Below, one piece after another: positions 35,662 to 44,246 of a stretch of DNA of 64,000 nucleotides. Numbering within the stretch: position 1 is the first letter of the stretch; every line of letters begins with the position of its first letter. Source of the DNA: Burkholderiales bacterium. Its GTDB lineage: Bacteria > Pseudomonadota > Gammaproteobacteria > Burkholderiales > Casimicrobiaceae. The stretch covers positions 248,001 to 312,000 of the forward strand of contig JADZDD010000035.1 of NCBI GenBank assembly GCA_020851235.1. The letters run 5' to 3'. The translations under genes were made by a program, and so were the position numbers. The notes below the pieces were generated by a model. It was not told the origin of the DNA, searched no databases, and saw nothing but the letters and a program-made list of their open reading frames with translations.

Positions 35662-37032
35662 ATGGCGATCTTCAACAAGGTTCTCGTCGCCAACCGTGGA
35701 GCGGTCGCCTCGCGCGTCCTCCGCGCCTGCAACACGCTCGGCATCCCGTGCGCGGCGATCTATTCCGATGCCGACCGCGGCGCACCGTGGCTCGCCCTTG
35801 CCGGCGAGACCGTGCACATCGGCGCGTCGCCGGCGCGGGAGAGCTATCTCAACCAGGCGACGATCCTGCGCGTCGCGCGCGAGCTGCATTGCGACGCACT
35901 GCATCCAGGCTACGGTTTCCTGTCCGAACACGCGGGCTTTGCGGACGCGGTCGAGCGCTCGGGTCTGCGCTTCATCGGACCCGCGCCGCGCTGGATCGAG
36001 GCGATGGGCCACAAGACCCGGGCGCGCGAACTCGCTGCCGCCGAAGGATTGCCCGTGGGTCGTGGCTCGACCGTGCTCTCGGGCACGCGCGAGGCGATGC
36101 TCGCGACCGCACAGGACATCGGCTATCCGCTCCTGGTGAAGGCAGCCTCAGGCGGTGGCGGCATCGGCATGCTGCCGGTGCGTAACCGCGACGAGCTGCT
36201 CGCCGCGGTCGAGCGCGCCGGTGCGATGGCCGAGCGCAGCTTTGCCAACGGCGAGGTCTACCTCGAGCGCCTCATCGAGCGGCCGAGGCACGTCGAAATG
36301 CAGCTTCTCGGCGATCGCCACGGGCGCCTCATGCACGTGTTCGAGCGGGATTGCTCGGTGCAGCGGCGCCACCAGAAGATCATCGAGGAGGCGCCCGCTC
36401 CGCGGGTGGATCGTGCGCGCGTGCAGGCCCTCCTCGCGCAGACCGCATCGACGTTCGAGCGCCTCGGCTACGACAACCTCGGCACGGTCGAGATGCTGCT
36501 CACGCCCGACGGCGAGTTTCGCTTTCTCGAGATGAACACGCGCCTGCAGGTCGAGCACGGGGTCACCGAGGAGGTCACGGGCATCGACCTCGTCGCGGCG
36601 CAGCTTTCCTCGTCGGCAGGCAAGGCGCTCGACGAGATCGTCCCCGAAGCCCCGCGCCTTCACGGGCACGCGATCGAGGCCCGGGTCTACGCCGAGGACC
36701 CGAAGCGCTTCCTGCCCTCGCCCGGGACGCTGGTCGAGTTCGCGCCGCCGGCAGGGCCCGGCATCCGCGTGGAGACGGGCTACGCCGCGGGACGCGAGGT
36801 CACACCGTACTACGACCCCCTGCTCGCCAAGGTGATCGCACGGGCAGACCACCGGGGCGCCGCGATCGATCGGCTGATCGATGCACTGCAGGCGTTCCGC
36901 ATCGGAGGCGTCAAACACAACGTGCCCGCGCTCGTCGCGATCCTCGATTCCGGGGAGTTTCGCGACGGGCGCGTCCACACCGAACTTGCGACGGAAGTCG
37001 TAAGCCGAGGCCCCGTCGCCACCGTCAGGTGA
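35662..37032 (+). CDS. Biotin carboxylase subunit
   Basis: The 456-residue ATP-grasp enzyme carboxylates biotin with bicarbonate and ATP. It has KVLVANRGAVASRVLRACN (family usual N-R-G-E-I-A, here N-R-G-A-V-A), HPGYGFLSEHAGFADAVE, KAASGGGGIGMLPV (ATP-grasp loop), ERDCSVQRRHQKIIEEAP and FLEMNTRLQVEHGVTEEVTGIDLV with the catalytic Glu/Asn/Arg set. It has no biotinyl domain of its own and so depends on the 73-residue carrier at 31673. The frame starts one base after the carboxyltransferase stop. Confidence 0.95.
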   Translation: MAIFNKVLVANRGAVASRVLRACNTLGIPCAAIYSDADRGAPWLALAGETVHIGASPARESYLNQATILRVARELHCDALHPGYGFLSEHAGFADAVERSGLRFIGPAPRWIEAMGHKTRARELAAAEGLPVGRGSTVLSGTREAMLATAQDIGYPLLVKAASGGGGIGMLPVRNRDELLAAVERAGAMAERSFANGEVYLERLIERPRHVEMQLLGDRHGRLMHVFERDCSVQRRHQKIIEEAPAPRVDRARVQALLAQTASTFERLGYDNLGTVEMLLTPDGEFRFLEMNTRLQVEHGVTEEVTGIDLVAAQLSSSAGKALDEIVPEAPRLHGHAIEARVYAEDPKRFLPSPGTLVEFAPPAGPGIRVETGYAAGREVTPYYDPLLAKVIARADHRGAAIDRLIDALQAFRIGGVKHNVPALVAILDSGEFRDGRVHTELATEVVSRGPVATVR

Positions 37033-37082
37033 GACGAGGACAGCCCGCAAGCGCAGCTGCAACGAGAAGACCGGAGGAGACG

Positions 37083-38093
37083 ATGAGACAGCTGAAGTTA
37101 CTGGTGGCAACCGTGGGAGCCATTGGCGTTGCGACGTGCAACCTCGCCGCGGCCGAGGTGACCGAGCTCAAGATGATGTCGCAGTACGGCATCGGCTACA
37201 TGGGGCTCACGATCATGAAACACGACAAGCTGATCGACAAGCACCTGAAAGCCGCCGGGCTCGCCGACACCAAGATCTCCTGGATGACGCTCGGCGCAGG
37301 CGCGGCGGCAAACGATGCGCTGCTCTCGGGGAGCCTGCACTTCGCGGCGGGCGGCACGGGTCCTGCCATCATCCTGTGGAACCGCACCAAGGGCACGCCG
37401 GTCGCCGTCCGCGGCGTCGCCGCGCTCTCGTCGATGCCCAACCTCCTCATCTCGCGCGATCCGAAGGTCAAGACGATTGCCGATTTCAGCGACCAGGACC
37501 GCATCGCGATGGCCGGCGCCGGATCGTCCGTGCAGACGATCTACCTGCAGATGGCAGCGGCCAAGCAGTGGGGGGACGCGAACTACAAGAAGCTCAGCCC
37601 GCTCATGGTCAATCTGCCGCATCCGGAAGGCCTGCGCGCACTCCTTTCTGGTTCGGGAGAGATCACGGCGCAGTTCACCTCACCGCCATTCCAGAACATC
37701 GCGCTGGAGAACCCGGCGATCCACACGGTGCTCAACTCCTACGACGTGATGGGGGGCGCCAACACCTTCCTCATGCTTTGGACCACGGAGAAGTTCCGCC
37801 AGGAGAACCCCAAGACCTACAAGGCGGTGTTCGATGCGCTCACCGAGGCGATGGCGTCGATCAACGCCGACAAGAAACGCGCGGCCGAGATCTACGCCCA
37901 GGAAGGCGGCGGCAAGGAGAAGGTGGAGTTCCTGTTGAAGATCATGGAGGACCCGCAGATCCACTACACGCTCGCACCCGAGCGCCTCCTGCCGTTTGCG
38001 CGCTTCATGCACAAGGTCGGCGTGATCAAGAACGACCCTGCGTCGTGGAAGGACCTGTTCTTTCCCGAGGTGCACGGCCTGCCCGGAAGCTGA
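37083..38093 (+). CDS. ABC importer solute receptor (NMT1/TauA-like)
   Basis: The 336-residue protein has a signal peptide (MRQLKLLVATVGAIGVATCNLAAA) and the two-lobe NMT1-like fold pattern: GYMGLTIMKHDKLIDKHLKAAG, TLGAGAAANDALLSGSLHFAAGG, IADFSDQDRIAMAGAGSSVQTIYL and LPHPEGLRALLSGSGEITAQF. GGAGGAGACG precedes the ATG. It starts 50 bases after the biotin carboxylase gene and begins a TauABC-like importer, so it probably supplies the carboxylase pathway substrate. Ligands of this fold range from sulfonates to aromatic acids; this one is unknown. Confidence 0.9.
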   Translation: MRQLKLLVATVGAIGVATCNLAAAEVTELKMMSQYGIGYMGLTIMKHDKLIDKHLKAAGLADTKISWMTLGAGAAANDALLSGSLHFAAGGTGPAIILWNRTKGTPVAVRGVAALSSMPNLLISRDPKVKTIADFSDQDRIAMAGAGSSVQTIYLQMAAAKQWGDANYKKLSPLMVNLPHPEGLRALLSGSGEITAQFTSPPFQNIALENPAIHTVLNSYDVMGGANTFLMLWTTEKFRQENPKTYKAVFDALTEAMASINADKKRAAEIYAQEGGGKEKVEFLLKIMEDPQIHYTLAPERLLPFARFMHKVGVIKNDPASWKDLFFPEVHGLPGS

Positions 38094-38095
38094 CG

Positions 38096-38881
38096 ATGGC
38101 GCAGTCCACCCCCATCCTCACGGTGCAGGGTGTGACCCTGCAGTACAAGACGCGCGAGCATCTCGTTACGGCCACCTACCGCGTGAGTTTCGACGTGCTG
38201 CCTTCGGACCGGTTCGTCCTGCTCGGTCCGTCGGGCTGCGGCAAGTCGACGCTGCTCAAGGCGGTAGGCGGGTATTTGAAGCCCGTCGAGGGCGTGATTC
38301 ACGTGCAGGGCGCGGAGGTGCAGCGTCCGGGTCCGGACCGGGTCATGGTGCTCCAGGAGTTCGACCAGTTGCTGCCGTGGAAAACGGTGAAGCAGAACGT
38401 CCTGTTCGCCCTCGAGGCGTCGGGAAAGTTCAGCGGACGCGAAGCCGAGGATCGCGCCATGACCTACATCGAGAAGGTCAACCTCGCGAAGTTCGCGGAC
38501 GCGTTTCCGCATACGCTGTCCGGAGGCATGAAGCAGCGTGTGGCCATCGCCCGTGGCATGGCGATGGAGCCCACGATCCTGCTCATGGACGAGCCCTTCG
38601 CGTCGCTCGACGCGCTCACCCGCCGCAAGATGCAAGACGAGCTGTTGCAACTGTGGGAGGAGACGAAGTTCACCGTGCTCTTCGTCACGCACTCGATTCC
38701 GGAAGCGGTGCGCGTCGGCAATCGGATCCTGCTCCTGACGCCGCATCCGGGGCAGGTGAAGGGCGAGCTCAACAGCGACGGGACCGACGCCGAGGACGCG
38801 ACCGGCACGCGGCTGTCGGACCGCATCCACGCCGTGCTCTTCCCCGGCAGTCAGGCCCGGGCGGAGGTCGCCCATGTCTAG
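38096..38881 (+). CDS. ABC importer ATPase (TauB/SsuB-like)
   Basis: The 261-residue ATPase has Walker A FVLLGPSGCGKSTLLKAV, Q-loop VLQEFDQLLPWKTV, signature LSGGMKQRVAIARG, Walker B ILLMDEPFASLD and switch His in LFVTHSIPEAVRV. It starts 3 bases after the receptor gene stop and overlaps the permease gene by 8 bases, in one operon with them. Confidence 0.96.
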   Translation: MAQSTPILTVQGVTLQYKTREHLVTATYRVSFDVLPSDRFVLLGPSGCGKSTLLKAVGGYLKPVEGVIHVQGAEVQRPGPDRVMVLQEFDQLLPWKTVKQNVLFALEASGKFSGREAEDRAMTYIEKVNLAKFADAFPHTLSGGMKQRVAIARGMAMEPTILLMDEPFASLDALTRRKMQDELLQLWEETKFTVLFVTHSIPEAVRVGNRILLLTPHPGQVKGELNSDGTDAEDATGTRLSDRIHAVLFPGSQARAEVAHV

Positions 38882-39731
38882 CCGCCCGGAGTACATCCGG
38901 GACGACGTGCAGGAGCACGACTTCGGCGTCGTGAACAAGCCGCTCACGATGTGGGAGCGCGTCTACGGCAGCGCGGGCGTGCGCAAGCTCTTCATCCTCG
39001 TGATGCTCGCCCTCCTGTGGCAGGGTTACGCGGCACGCCTCAACAACCCGCTCATCTTTCCCACCTTCGGCGATACGATGACCTCGTTCCTGCAGCGGGT
39101 CGTCAGCGGCGAGCTCCCGCAGAAGGCGTGGTTTTCGGTCGAGGTGCTGCTCATGGGCTACGGCCTCGGCCTCGTGCTTGCGCTCGTCATCACCATGATC
39201 GCGATGACCAGCCGGCTCGGCGACGATCTGCTCGAGACGCTCACCGCGATGCTCAATCCGCTTCCGGCGATCGCGCTGCTGCCGGTCGCGCTGATCTGGT
39301 TCGGGTTGGGCAACGGCAGCGTCGTCTTCGTGCTGGTGCACGCGGTGATGTGGCCGATCGCGCTCGCCACGCACTCCGGGTTTCTCGGGGTCTCGAACAA
39401 CCTGCGCGTGGTCGGGCGCAACTACGGGCTGCGCGGCTTCACCTACGTGCGCCGGATCCTCATCCCGGCGGCGTTTCCGAGCATCCTCTCCGGGTTGAAG
39501 ATCGGCTGGGCCTTCGCCTGGCGCACGCTCATTGCGGCGGAGCTCGTCTTCGGTGCAACGTCCGGCTCCGGTGGTCTGGGCTGGTTCATCTACGAGAACA
39601 AGAACGTGCTCGACATTCCCGCCGTATTCGCGGGCCTGTTCACGGTGATCCTGATCGGGCTCCTGGTCGAGAATCTTTTCTTCCGGACGATCGAGCGCAA
39701 GACCGTGCAGCGGTGGGGGATGCACTCCTGA
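38874..39731 (+). CDS. ABC importer permease (TauC/SsuC-like)
   Basis: The 285-residue protein has six or so membrane segments and the cytoplasmic coupling loop near VVGRNYGLRGFTYVRRILIPAAFPSILSGLKIGWAFAWRT, with the conserved I-L-I-P-A-A-F-P and the W-x-x-x-x-A-A-E-L motif. Another family stretch is NPLPAIALLPVALIWFGLG. An N-terminal ~30-residue polar part precedes the first helix. It forms the channel of the importer with the preceding two gene products. Confidence 0.94.
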   Translation: MSSRPEYIRDDVQEHDFGVVNKPLTMWERVYGSAGVRKLFILVMLALLWQGYAARLNNPLIFPTFGDTMTSFLQRVVSGELPQKAWFSVEVLLMGYGLGLVLALVITMIAMTSRLGDDLLETLTAMLNPLPAIALLPVALIWFGLGNGSVVFVLVHAVMWPIALATHSGFLGVSNNLRVVGRNYGLRGFTYVRRILIPAAFPSILSGLKIGWAFAWRTLIAAELVFGATSGSGGLGWFIYENKNVLDIPAVFAGLFTVILIGLLVENLFFRTIERKTVQRWGMHS

Positions 39732-41065
39732 GCGACGCGTGGAGCGAGCGCGTCGCGCGGCCTTCGGGAGTCCTGCTCGCCGGCGTGTGGATCGGCGGGC
39801 TCGTCGAACTCGTACACCCGATGCGGCCGCTCGCCATCGTCGTCGGGGTGGCGCTTGCCGTATTCCTCGGGCTCGCCGCGCTGCGCGCCAGCGCGCATAT
39901 CCGCGTCCTCTTCGGCTTCGTCGTCGGACTGGCCGCGGTGCTCGCGTGGTGGCACGGCCTGCCCGGCACGCTGCTCGACGGCTTTCGCCGCTCGCAGATC
40001 TTCGGCGCGTTCCTGCCCTCGGTGCTGTTCCTGCGCGCAACCGCGGAATCGAGCCCGCGGCTCGCGCGCCTGCGTCGTGGCATGGGTGACCTCGATCGCG
40101 CCGGAGCCCAGAACTGGACGCTCTACGGCTCGCATGTCCTGGGCGCCGTGCTCAACGTCGGCGCGATGTCGGTCCTGGCGCCGGTCGTCGCCCAGGGCGC
40201 GGACAGCGCCCGACGCCGCGCGCTCGCCGCAAGCTCGGCGCGCGGCGTCGGCACCGCGGTCATGTGGTCGCCGTTCTTCGTGGCCATGGGCTTCACGAGC
40301 CAGCTCGTGCCGCAGGTCCCGATCTGGCAGATCATGGCAGTGGGCTCGGGGCTCGCCGTCGTCTGCCTCGTCGTCTCGCACGTCATGTTCACGCCCACGC
40401 TGGGCGCGCATGCCTTCGCGCAAAGCCTCGCCCGGCTGCGGCCGATCGCCGCCCCGATGACCGTCGTCATCGTCGCGGTCGTCGGGGCCAACGCGATGCT
40501 CGGCTGGAGCGGCCTGCAATCGGTGTCGCTGATGGTGCCGCTGTGCTGCGTGCTCTACATCGCGATCCTCGGCGCGACGAGCGCGCGCCAGGTCGCGCGA
40601 CGCACGCTCGCGAGCTTCGCGCGGCTTGCCGACGAGCTGCTGATCGTGACCGGCGCAACGATGCTCGCCACCGTCGTCGCCGCGCTTCCCGAGGCACACG
40701 CGATGGGGGCGGGGCTCGATCCGGGATTCGCTTCCGGCGTCGCGCTCATCGCCGCGCTCATCGTCGTCCTCGTCGCCCTCGGTCTCGCCGGGCTGCACCC
40801 GATGATCGGCGCGGGCATCGTGCTGCCGGTCATTGCCGCCGGATCATTCGGCATCTGCCCCGCCGTGCTCGTCGCCGCTGCGGTGTTCGCGTGGGGGCTG
40901 AGCGCCTCCATCTCCCCCTGGACGCTGCCGATCGTCGCGGCGTCGCTCAACTTCCAGGTGCCGGTGCGCGAACTCGTGTCGCGCCAGATGCTGCTCTTCG
41001 GGCTCGCCTGCGCCACAGGCGGCATCGCCTATCTCGGCCTCGTCAATGCGCTATGCAACGGGTAG
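39713..41065 (+). CDS. Uncharacterised multi-pass membrane protein, transporter-like
   Basis: The ~450-residue protein is strongly hydrophobic with roughly 10-12 candidate membrane segments, including VVGVALAVFLGLAALRA, VLGAVLNVGAMSVLAPVV, TVVIVAVVGANAML and GLHPMIGAGIVLPVIAAGSFG. Two half-repeats each end in a small-residue-rich loop (ARGVGTAVMWSPFFVAMG; LSASISPWTLPIVAAS), reminiscent of ion-transporter-superfamily carriers, but I cannot name a family. The likely start is GTG at 39713, overlapping the ABC permease by 19 bases, so it is translated with the importer and probably moves a related compound. Confidence 0.7.
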   Translation: MGDALLSDAWSERVARPSGVLLAGVWIGGLVELVHPMRPLAIVVGVALAVFLGLAALRASAHIRVLFGFVVGLAAVLAWWHGLPGTLLDGFRRSQIFGAFLPSVLFLRATAESSPRLARLRRGMGDLDRAGAQNWTLYGSHVLGAVLNVGAMSVLAPVVAQGADSARRRALAASSARGVGTAVMWSPFFVAMGFTSQLVPQVPIWQIMAVGSGLAVVCLVVSHVMFTPTLGAHAFAQSLARLRPIAAPMTVVIVAVVGANAMLGWSGLQSVSLMVPLCCVLYIAILGATSARQVARRTLASFARLADELLIVTGATMLATVVAALPEAHAMGAGLDPGFASGVALIAALIVVLVALGLAGLHPMIGAGIVLPVIAAGSFGICPAVLVAAAVFAWGLSASISPWTLPIVAASLNFQVPVRELVSRQMLLFGLACATGGIAYLGLVNALCNG

Positions 41066-41091
41066 CGCGGTCCGGCCCGCGCAGCGCCGGA

Positions 41092-41586
41092 TCAACCCGC
41101 TGACGCGCCCGACTTGAGCTCGGCAATGGCCGACTGCAGGTAGTTCTGCATGCCGAGCTTGTCGATGAGTTCGAGCTGCGTCTCGAGAAAGTCGATGTGC
41201 TCCTCCTCGGACTCGAGGATCGACTCGAACAGCTCGCGCGACACGTAGTCCTGCACGCTCTCGCAGTGCGCGATCGCCGCCTTGAGCGCCGGGTACGCAT
41301 CGCGCTCGAGAGCGAGGTCGCAGGTGAGCGCCTCCTTCACGTCCTCGCCGACGCGAACCTTGTGCAGGTCCTGCAGGTTGGGCAGGCCCTCGAGGAAGAG
41401 GATCCGCGCGATCAGCTGGTCGGCGTGCTTCATCTCGTCGATCGACTCGTCGCGCTCGAGGTCGGCAAGACGCGCGAAGCCCCAATGCTGGAACATCTTC
41501 GCGTGCAGGAAGTATTGATTGATCGCGGTGAGCTCGTTGGTGAGCACCGCGTTCAGGTGCTTGATGACCTGGCGATCGCCTTTCAT
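41092..41586 (-). CDS. bfr: Bacterioferritin
   Basis: The 164-residue protein is a ferritin-like iron-storage subunit: [45 protein letters not shown] with ferroxidase Glu and His and the heme-ligand Met in E-M-K-H-A, and [22 protein letters not shown] with the remaining metal ligands. It lies 74 bases downstream of the ferredoxin gene on the same strand and shares its Fur-box promoter region. Confidence 0.97.
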   Translation of the reverse strand: MKGDRQVIKHLNAVLTNELTAINQYFLHAKMFQHWGFARLADLERDESIDEMKHADQLIARILFLEGLPNLQDLHKVRVGEDVKEALTCDLALERDAYPALKAAIAHCESVQDYVSRELFESILESEEEHIDFLETQLELIDKLGMQNYLQSAIAELKSGASAG

Positions 41587-41660
41587 GGGGGGATCCTTGC
41601 TGTCGAACGTCCGAACAGCAAGTCTAGCCGACCCCGACGACGGTCGGGAGTTCGTCGCGG

Positions 41661-41855
41661 TCAGTCGCCGCCGGCCGCGCAGGCGCAATGCGCGTCGAGC
41701 GCACTCGCCAGGACCCCGCGGGCACAGTCGGCGCAGCGCCCGCAGCAGGTGGCGACGCCGAGCGAGGCCTGCAGATCCTCGATCGTCCGCGCGCCGAGGT
41801 CCGCGGCGGCGCAGATCTCGCGGTCGGTGATGGCATTGCACACGCACACGTACAT
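41661..41855 (-). CDS. bfd: Bacterioferritin-associated ferredoxin
   Basis: The 64-residue protein starts [20 protein letters not shown] and has [15 protein letters not shown], giving the C-x-C and C-x2-C ligands of a 2Fe-2S cluster in the BFD fold. Bfd reduces and mobilises iron from bacterioferritin. It is upstream of bfr in one operon and behind a Fur-like box. Confidence 0.95.
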   Translation of the reverse strand: MYVCVCNAITDREICAAADLGARTIEDLQASLGVATCCGRCADCARGVLASALDAHCACAAGGD

Positions 41856-41910
41856 GGGGACGGGGAAAGCGAGGAGTGCGATGTGCGCATCGTAATCCCA
41901 AATTCGGTCG

Positions 41911-41929
41911 AATGCAAATCATTCGCATT
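41911..41929 (-). promoter_or_regulatory. Fur box upstream of bfd-bfr
   Basis: AATGCAAATCATTCGCATT is a near-perfect 19-base inverted repeat closely resembling the Fur consensus, 56 bases before the bfd start codon, in an AT-rich patch of otherwise GC-rich DNA. Iron-loaded Fur would repress bfd-bfr here. Confidence 0.85.
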
Positions 41930-41979
41930 CACAATCTTCCGGCCGGGAAGGCGGGGCGCGACACCGCCCCCGCAGGCCC

Positions 41980-42486
41980 TCAGCGCCTGATCCCCGTCGT
42001 GACGACGGGAGCGCTGTCGTCCGGAAAGCCCCGCATGAACTTGCACCAGGCAAGGCCGATCAGCGCTCCCAGCGGCAGCGTCAGCCAGCCGTACGCGACG
42101 AGGCTGAACGCCCCGTAGAGCGCGGCGCCAAGGAGGCTACCGACGATCGGATCGGCCGGCGGCAGGGGGAGGCTGCCGACCTGGTGCCCAAGGATCCAGT
42201 AGTCGAAATTCGCGACGATGAACACGAGGTACCAGGTGAAGCCGTGCGCGAGGATCGCCCCCGCGACGCCGATCGTCGCGGCTCGCAGCGCGGTGATCTT
42301 CCGTTTGCGCTCGATGAGAAAGAACCAAAGCAGTGCCGGCATCACGAATGCGGCGACGCCGGCATAGTAGGGAAACTCGCGGTAGTCGCCGATCGCAATG
42401 AAGCGCACGTGCAACCCGATGCCGACGCCGACAGGGGCATTGGAAAGACCATAGAGGCAGGCGCGGCGCAAGGATCGGGTCGACAT
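41980..42486 (-). CDS. Small multi-pass membrane protein of unknown function
   Basis: The 168-residue product has about four hydrophobic segments (GVAAFVMPALLWFFLIERKRK, TIGVAGAILAHGFTWYLVFIVA, SLLGAALYGAFSLVAYGWLTL and LGALIGLAWC). I do not recognise a family. The start at ATG 42486 gives a normal bacterial membrane-protein N-terminus. It is divergent from the DUF2252 gene; the 266 bases between them presumably hold both promoters but no clear element. Confidence 0.65.
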   Translation of the reverse strand: MSTRSLRRACLYGLSNAPVGVGIGLHVRFIAIGDYREFPYYAGVAAFVMPALLWFFLIERKRKITALRAATIGVAGAILAHGFTWYLVFIVANFDYWILGHQVGSLPLPPADPIVGSLLGAALYGAFSLVAYGWLTLPLGALIGLAWCKFMRGFPDDSAPVVTTGIRR

Positions 42487-42752
42487 CTTCCTGGTGGTCC
42501 CGGTCGGGTGAGGCGTAAGGATAGGAAGGTCCACGATGCTTCCGCAAGCCAGAGCGACCGCCGTCGCCGGTGCAGGGTCCAATGCCGCCGCCTCGTCGTT
42601 CGCCGATGCGGATTGGCGCGTAAGCCGTCTCGAGCGCTGCGCCGCGTTGGGTGCTAGGATTTCGACTCCCACTGCGCGACGCCGCCTGCCGGTCGTCCTG
42701 GCTGCACGTCACGCTTCGTCGTTCGTCACAAGACAAGACCAAGAGGCGCGTG

Positions 42753-44189
42753 ATGGCGGATGTTCGTCTGCAACGGCAACGCCAGGACAAGGCGCGCAAG
42801 TACATCGAGCGTTTCGTCGCGGCGCGCCCGACGTGCGAGGAGCGCCTGGCCGCCGGCAAGGCGCTGCGCGACAAGCTGCCGCGCGAGGAGCACGCGGTCT
42901 ATTCACCCGGCCCGCGGCGCGACGATCCGGTGCGCATTCTCGAGCGGCAAAACGCAAGTCGCCTGCCGCAACTCGTTCCGGTGCGCTACGCGCGCATGCT
43001 GGAGTCGCCGTTCGCCTTCCTGCGCGGCTCGGCCGCCGTCATGGCCGCCGACCTGGCCCCGACACCGACCACCGGCATCATGGTGCAGGCCTGCGGCGAC
43101 ATGCACGTCTCGAATTTCGGCGTCTATGCCTCGGCCGAGCGACGGCTGGTGTTCGGCATCAACGACTTCGACGAGACCTTCCCCGGGCCCTGGGAGTGGG
43201 ACCTGAAGCCCCTGGCGGCGAGCGCCGCCGTCGTTGCGCGCAGCTTGGGCTACGACGATGGGCTCGCCGCCGACGCGGCGCGGCACATCGTCCAATCGTA
43301 CCGGCAGCACATCCGCGACTACGCGCGCATGGGCTACCTCGAGACCTGGTACACGACCATCGACGAGAAGGCCGTGCTGGCCGCCGTCTCCGACGAGGCG
43401 CGCCGCCGCGGCGAGAAGATCATGGCCAAGGCGAGGCAACGCACGCACAACCAGGTGCTCGAGAAGATGACCGACCTCATCGACGACCAGCACCGCATCG
43501 TCGAGCAGCGGCCGTTCATCGTGCGTGAGACCCACACCGAGCACGGGCAATCGGTGTTCGAGGCGCTCGACGACTTCCTGCAGTCGTACCTGGAGTCGCT
43601 GGGCTGGGATCGCCGGCGCCTGCTCGATCGCTACCAGATCATCGACGTTGCGCGCAAGGTCGTCGGCGTGGGCAGTGTCGGCACGCGCTGCTGGGTGATC
43701 CTCCTCAAAGGCATCGACGACGACGACCCGCTCTTCCTGCAGATCAAGGAGGCGCAGCCCTCGGTATTGCAACCGTACGCCCCGCGGGTGGCGCCGATCG
43801 ACAACGAGGGGCACCGCGTCGTCGCCGGACAGCGCATGATCCAGGGCTCGCCCGACATCTTCCTCGGTTGGGGCGAACTGCGCGGCGTGCAGTTCTACGT
43901 CCGCCAGTTGCGCGACATGAAAGGCGGCAACGAGTTTCGGGAGGGGCGCACCGACCGCGACACCTTGCCCGACTACTGTCACGTCTGCGGCTGGGCCCTG
44001 GCGCTGGCGCATGCGAAGTCCGGCGACCCGGCGCTCATCGCCGGCTACGTCGGCAAGAGCGAAGCCCTCGACGACGCGATCGCCACCTTCGCGCTGGCCT
44101 ACGCCGACCAGACCGAGCGCGACTACGGATTGCTCGTGAAGGCCGCGAAGAGCGGGCGCATCGAAGTCGCCCGGGGTGAAGCGCAGTGA
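42753..44189 (+). CDS. DUF2252 family protein (kinase-like fold)
   Basis: The 478-residue protein carries the DUF2252 hallmarks VQACGDMHVSNFGVYAS and LVFGINDFDETFPGPWEWDLKPL, the H-x-x-N and D-F-D motifs that recall the catalytic and metal sites of aminoglycoside-phosphotransferase-like kinases, plus FLRGSAAVMAADL and a C-terminal AHAKSGDPALIAGYVGKSEALDDAI. The substrate of this family is not established to my knowledge. No signal peptide or membrane segment is seen. Confidence 0.88.
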   Translation: MADVRLQRQRQDKARKYIERFVAARPTCEERLAAGKALRDKLPREEHAVYSPGPRRDDPVRILERQNASRLPQLVPVRYARMLESPFAFLRGSAAVMAADLAPTPTTGIMVQACGDMHVSNFGVYASAERRLVFGINDFDETFPGPWEWDLKPLAASAAVVARSLGYDDGLAADAARHIVQSYRQHIRDYARMGYLETWYTTIDEKAVLAAVSDEARRRGEKIMAKARQRTHNQVLEKMTDLIDDQHRIVEQRPFIVRETHTEHGQSVFEALDDFLQSYLESLGWDRRRLLDRYQIIDVARKVVGVGSVGTRCWVILLKGIDDDDPLFLQIKEAQPSVLQPYAPRVAPIDNEGHRVVAGQRMIQGSPDIFLGWGELRGVQFYVRQLRDMKGGNEFREGRTDRDTLPDYCHVCGWALALAHAKSGDPALIAGYVGKSEALDDAIATFALAYADQTERDYGLLVKAAKSGRIEVARGEAQ

Positions 44190-44246
44190 GACGGGTCACG
44201 AAGTTGCGGCAGGCACGGCGGCGCGCGCGGGTTGCAGCCTGCCCGC

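Noticed and set aside
41065-41082. GCGCGG/CCGCGC hairpin between the 39713 gene and bfr
   Set aside because: A stem with no T-run; hairpins this short are expected by chance at this GC content, so it was not listed as a terminator.
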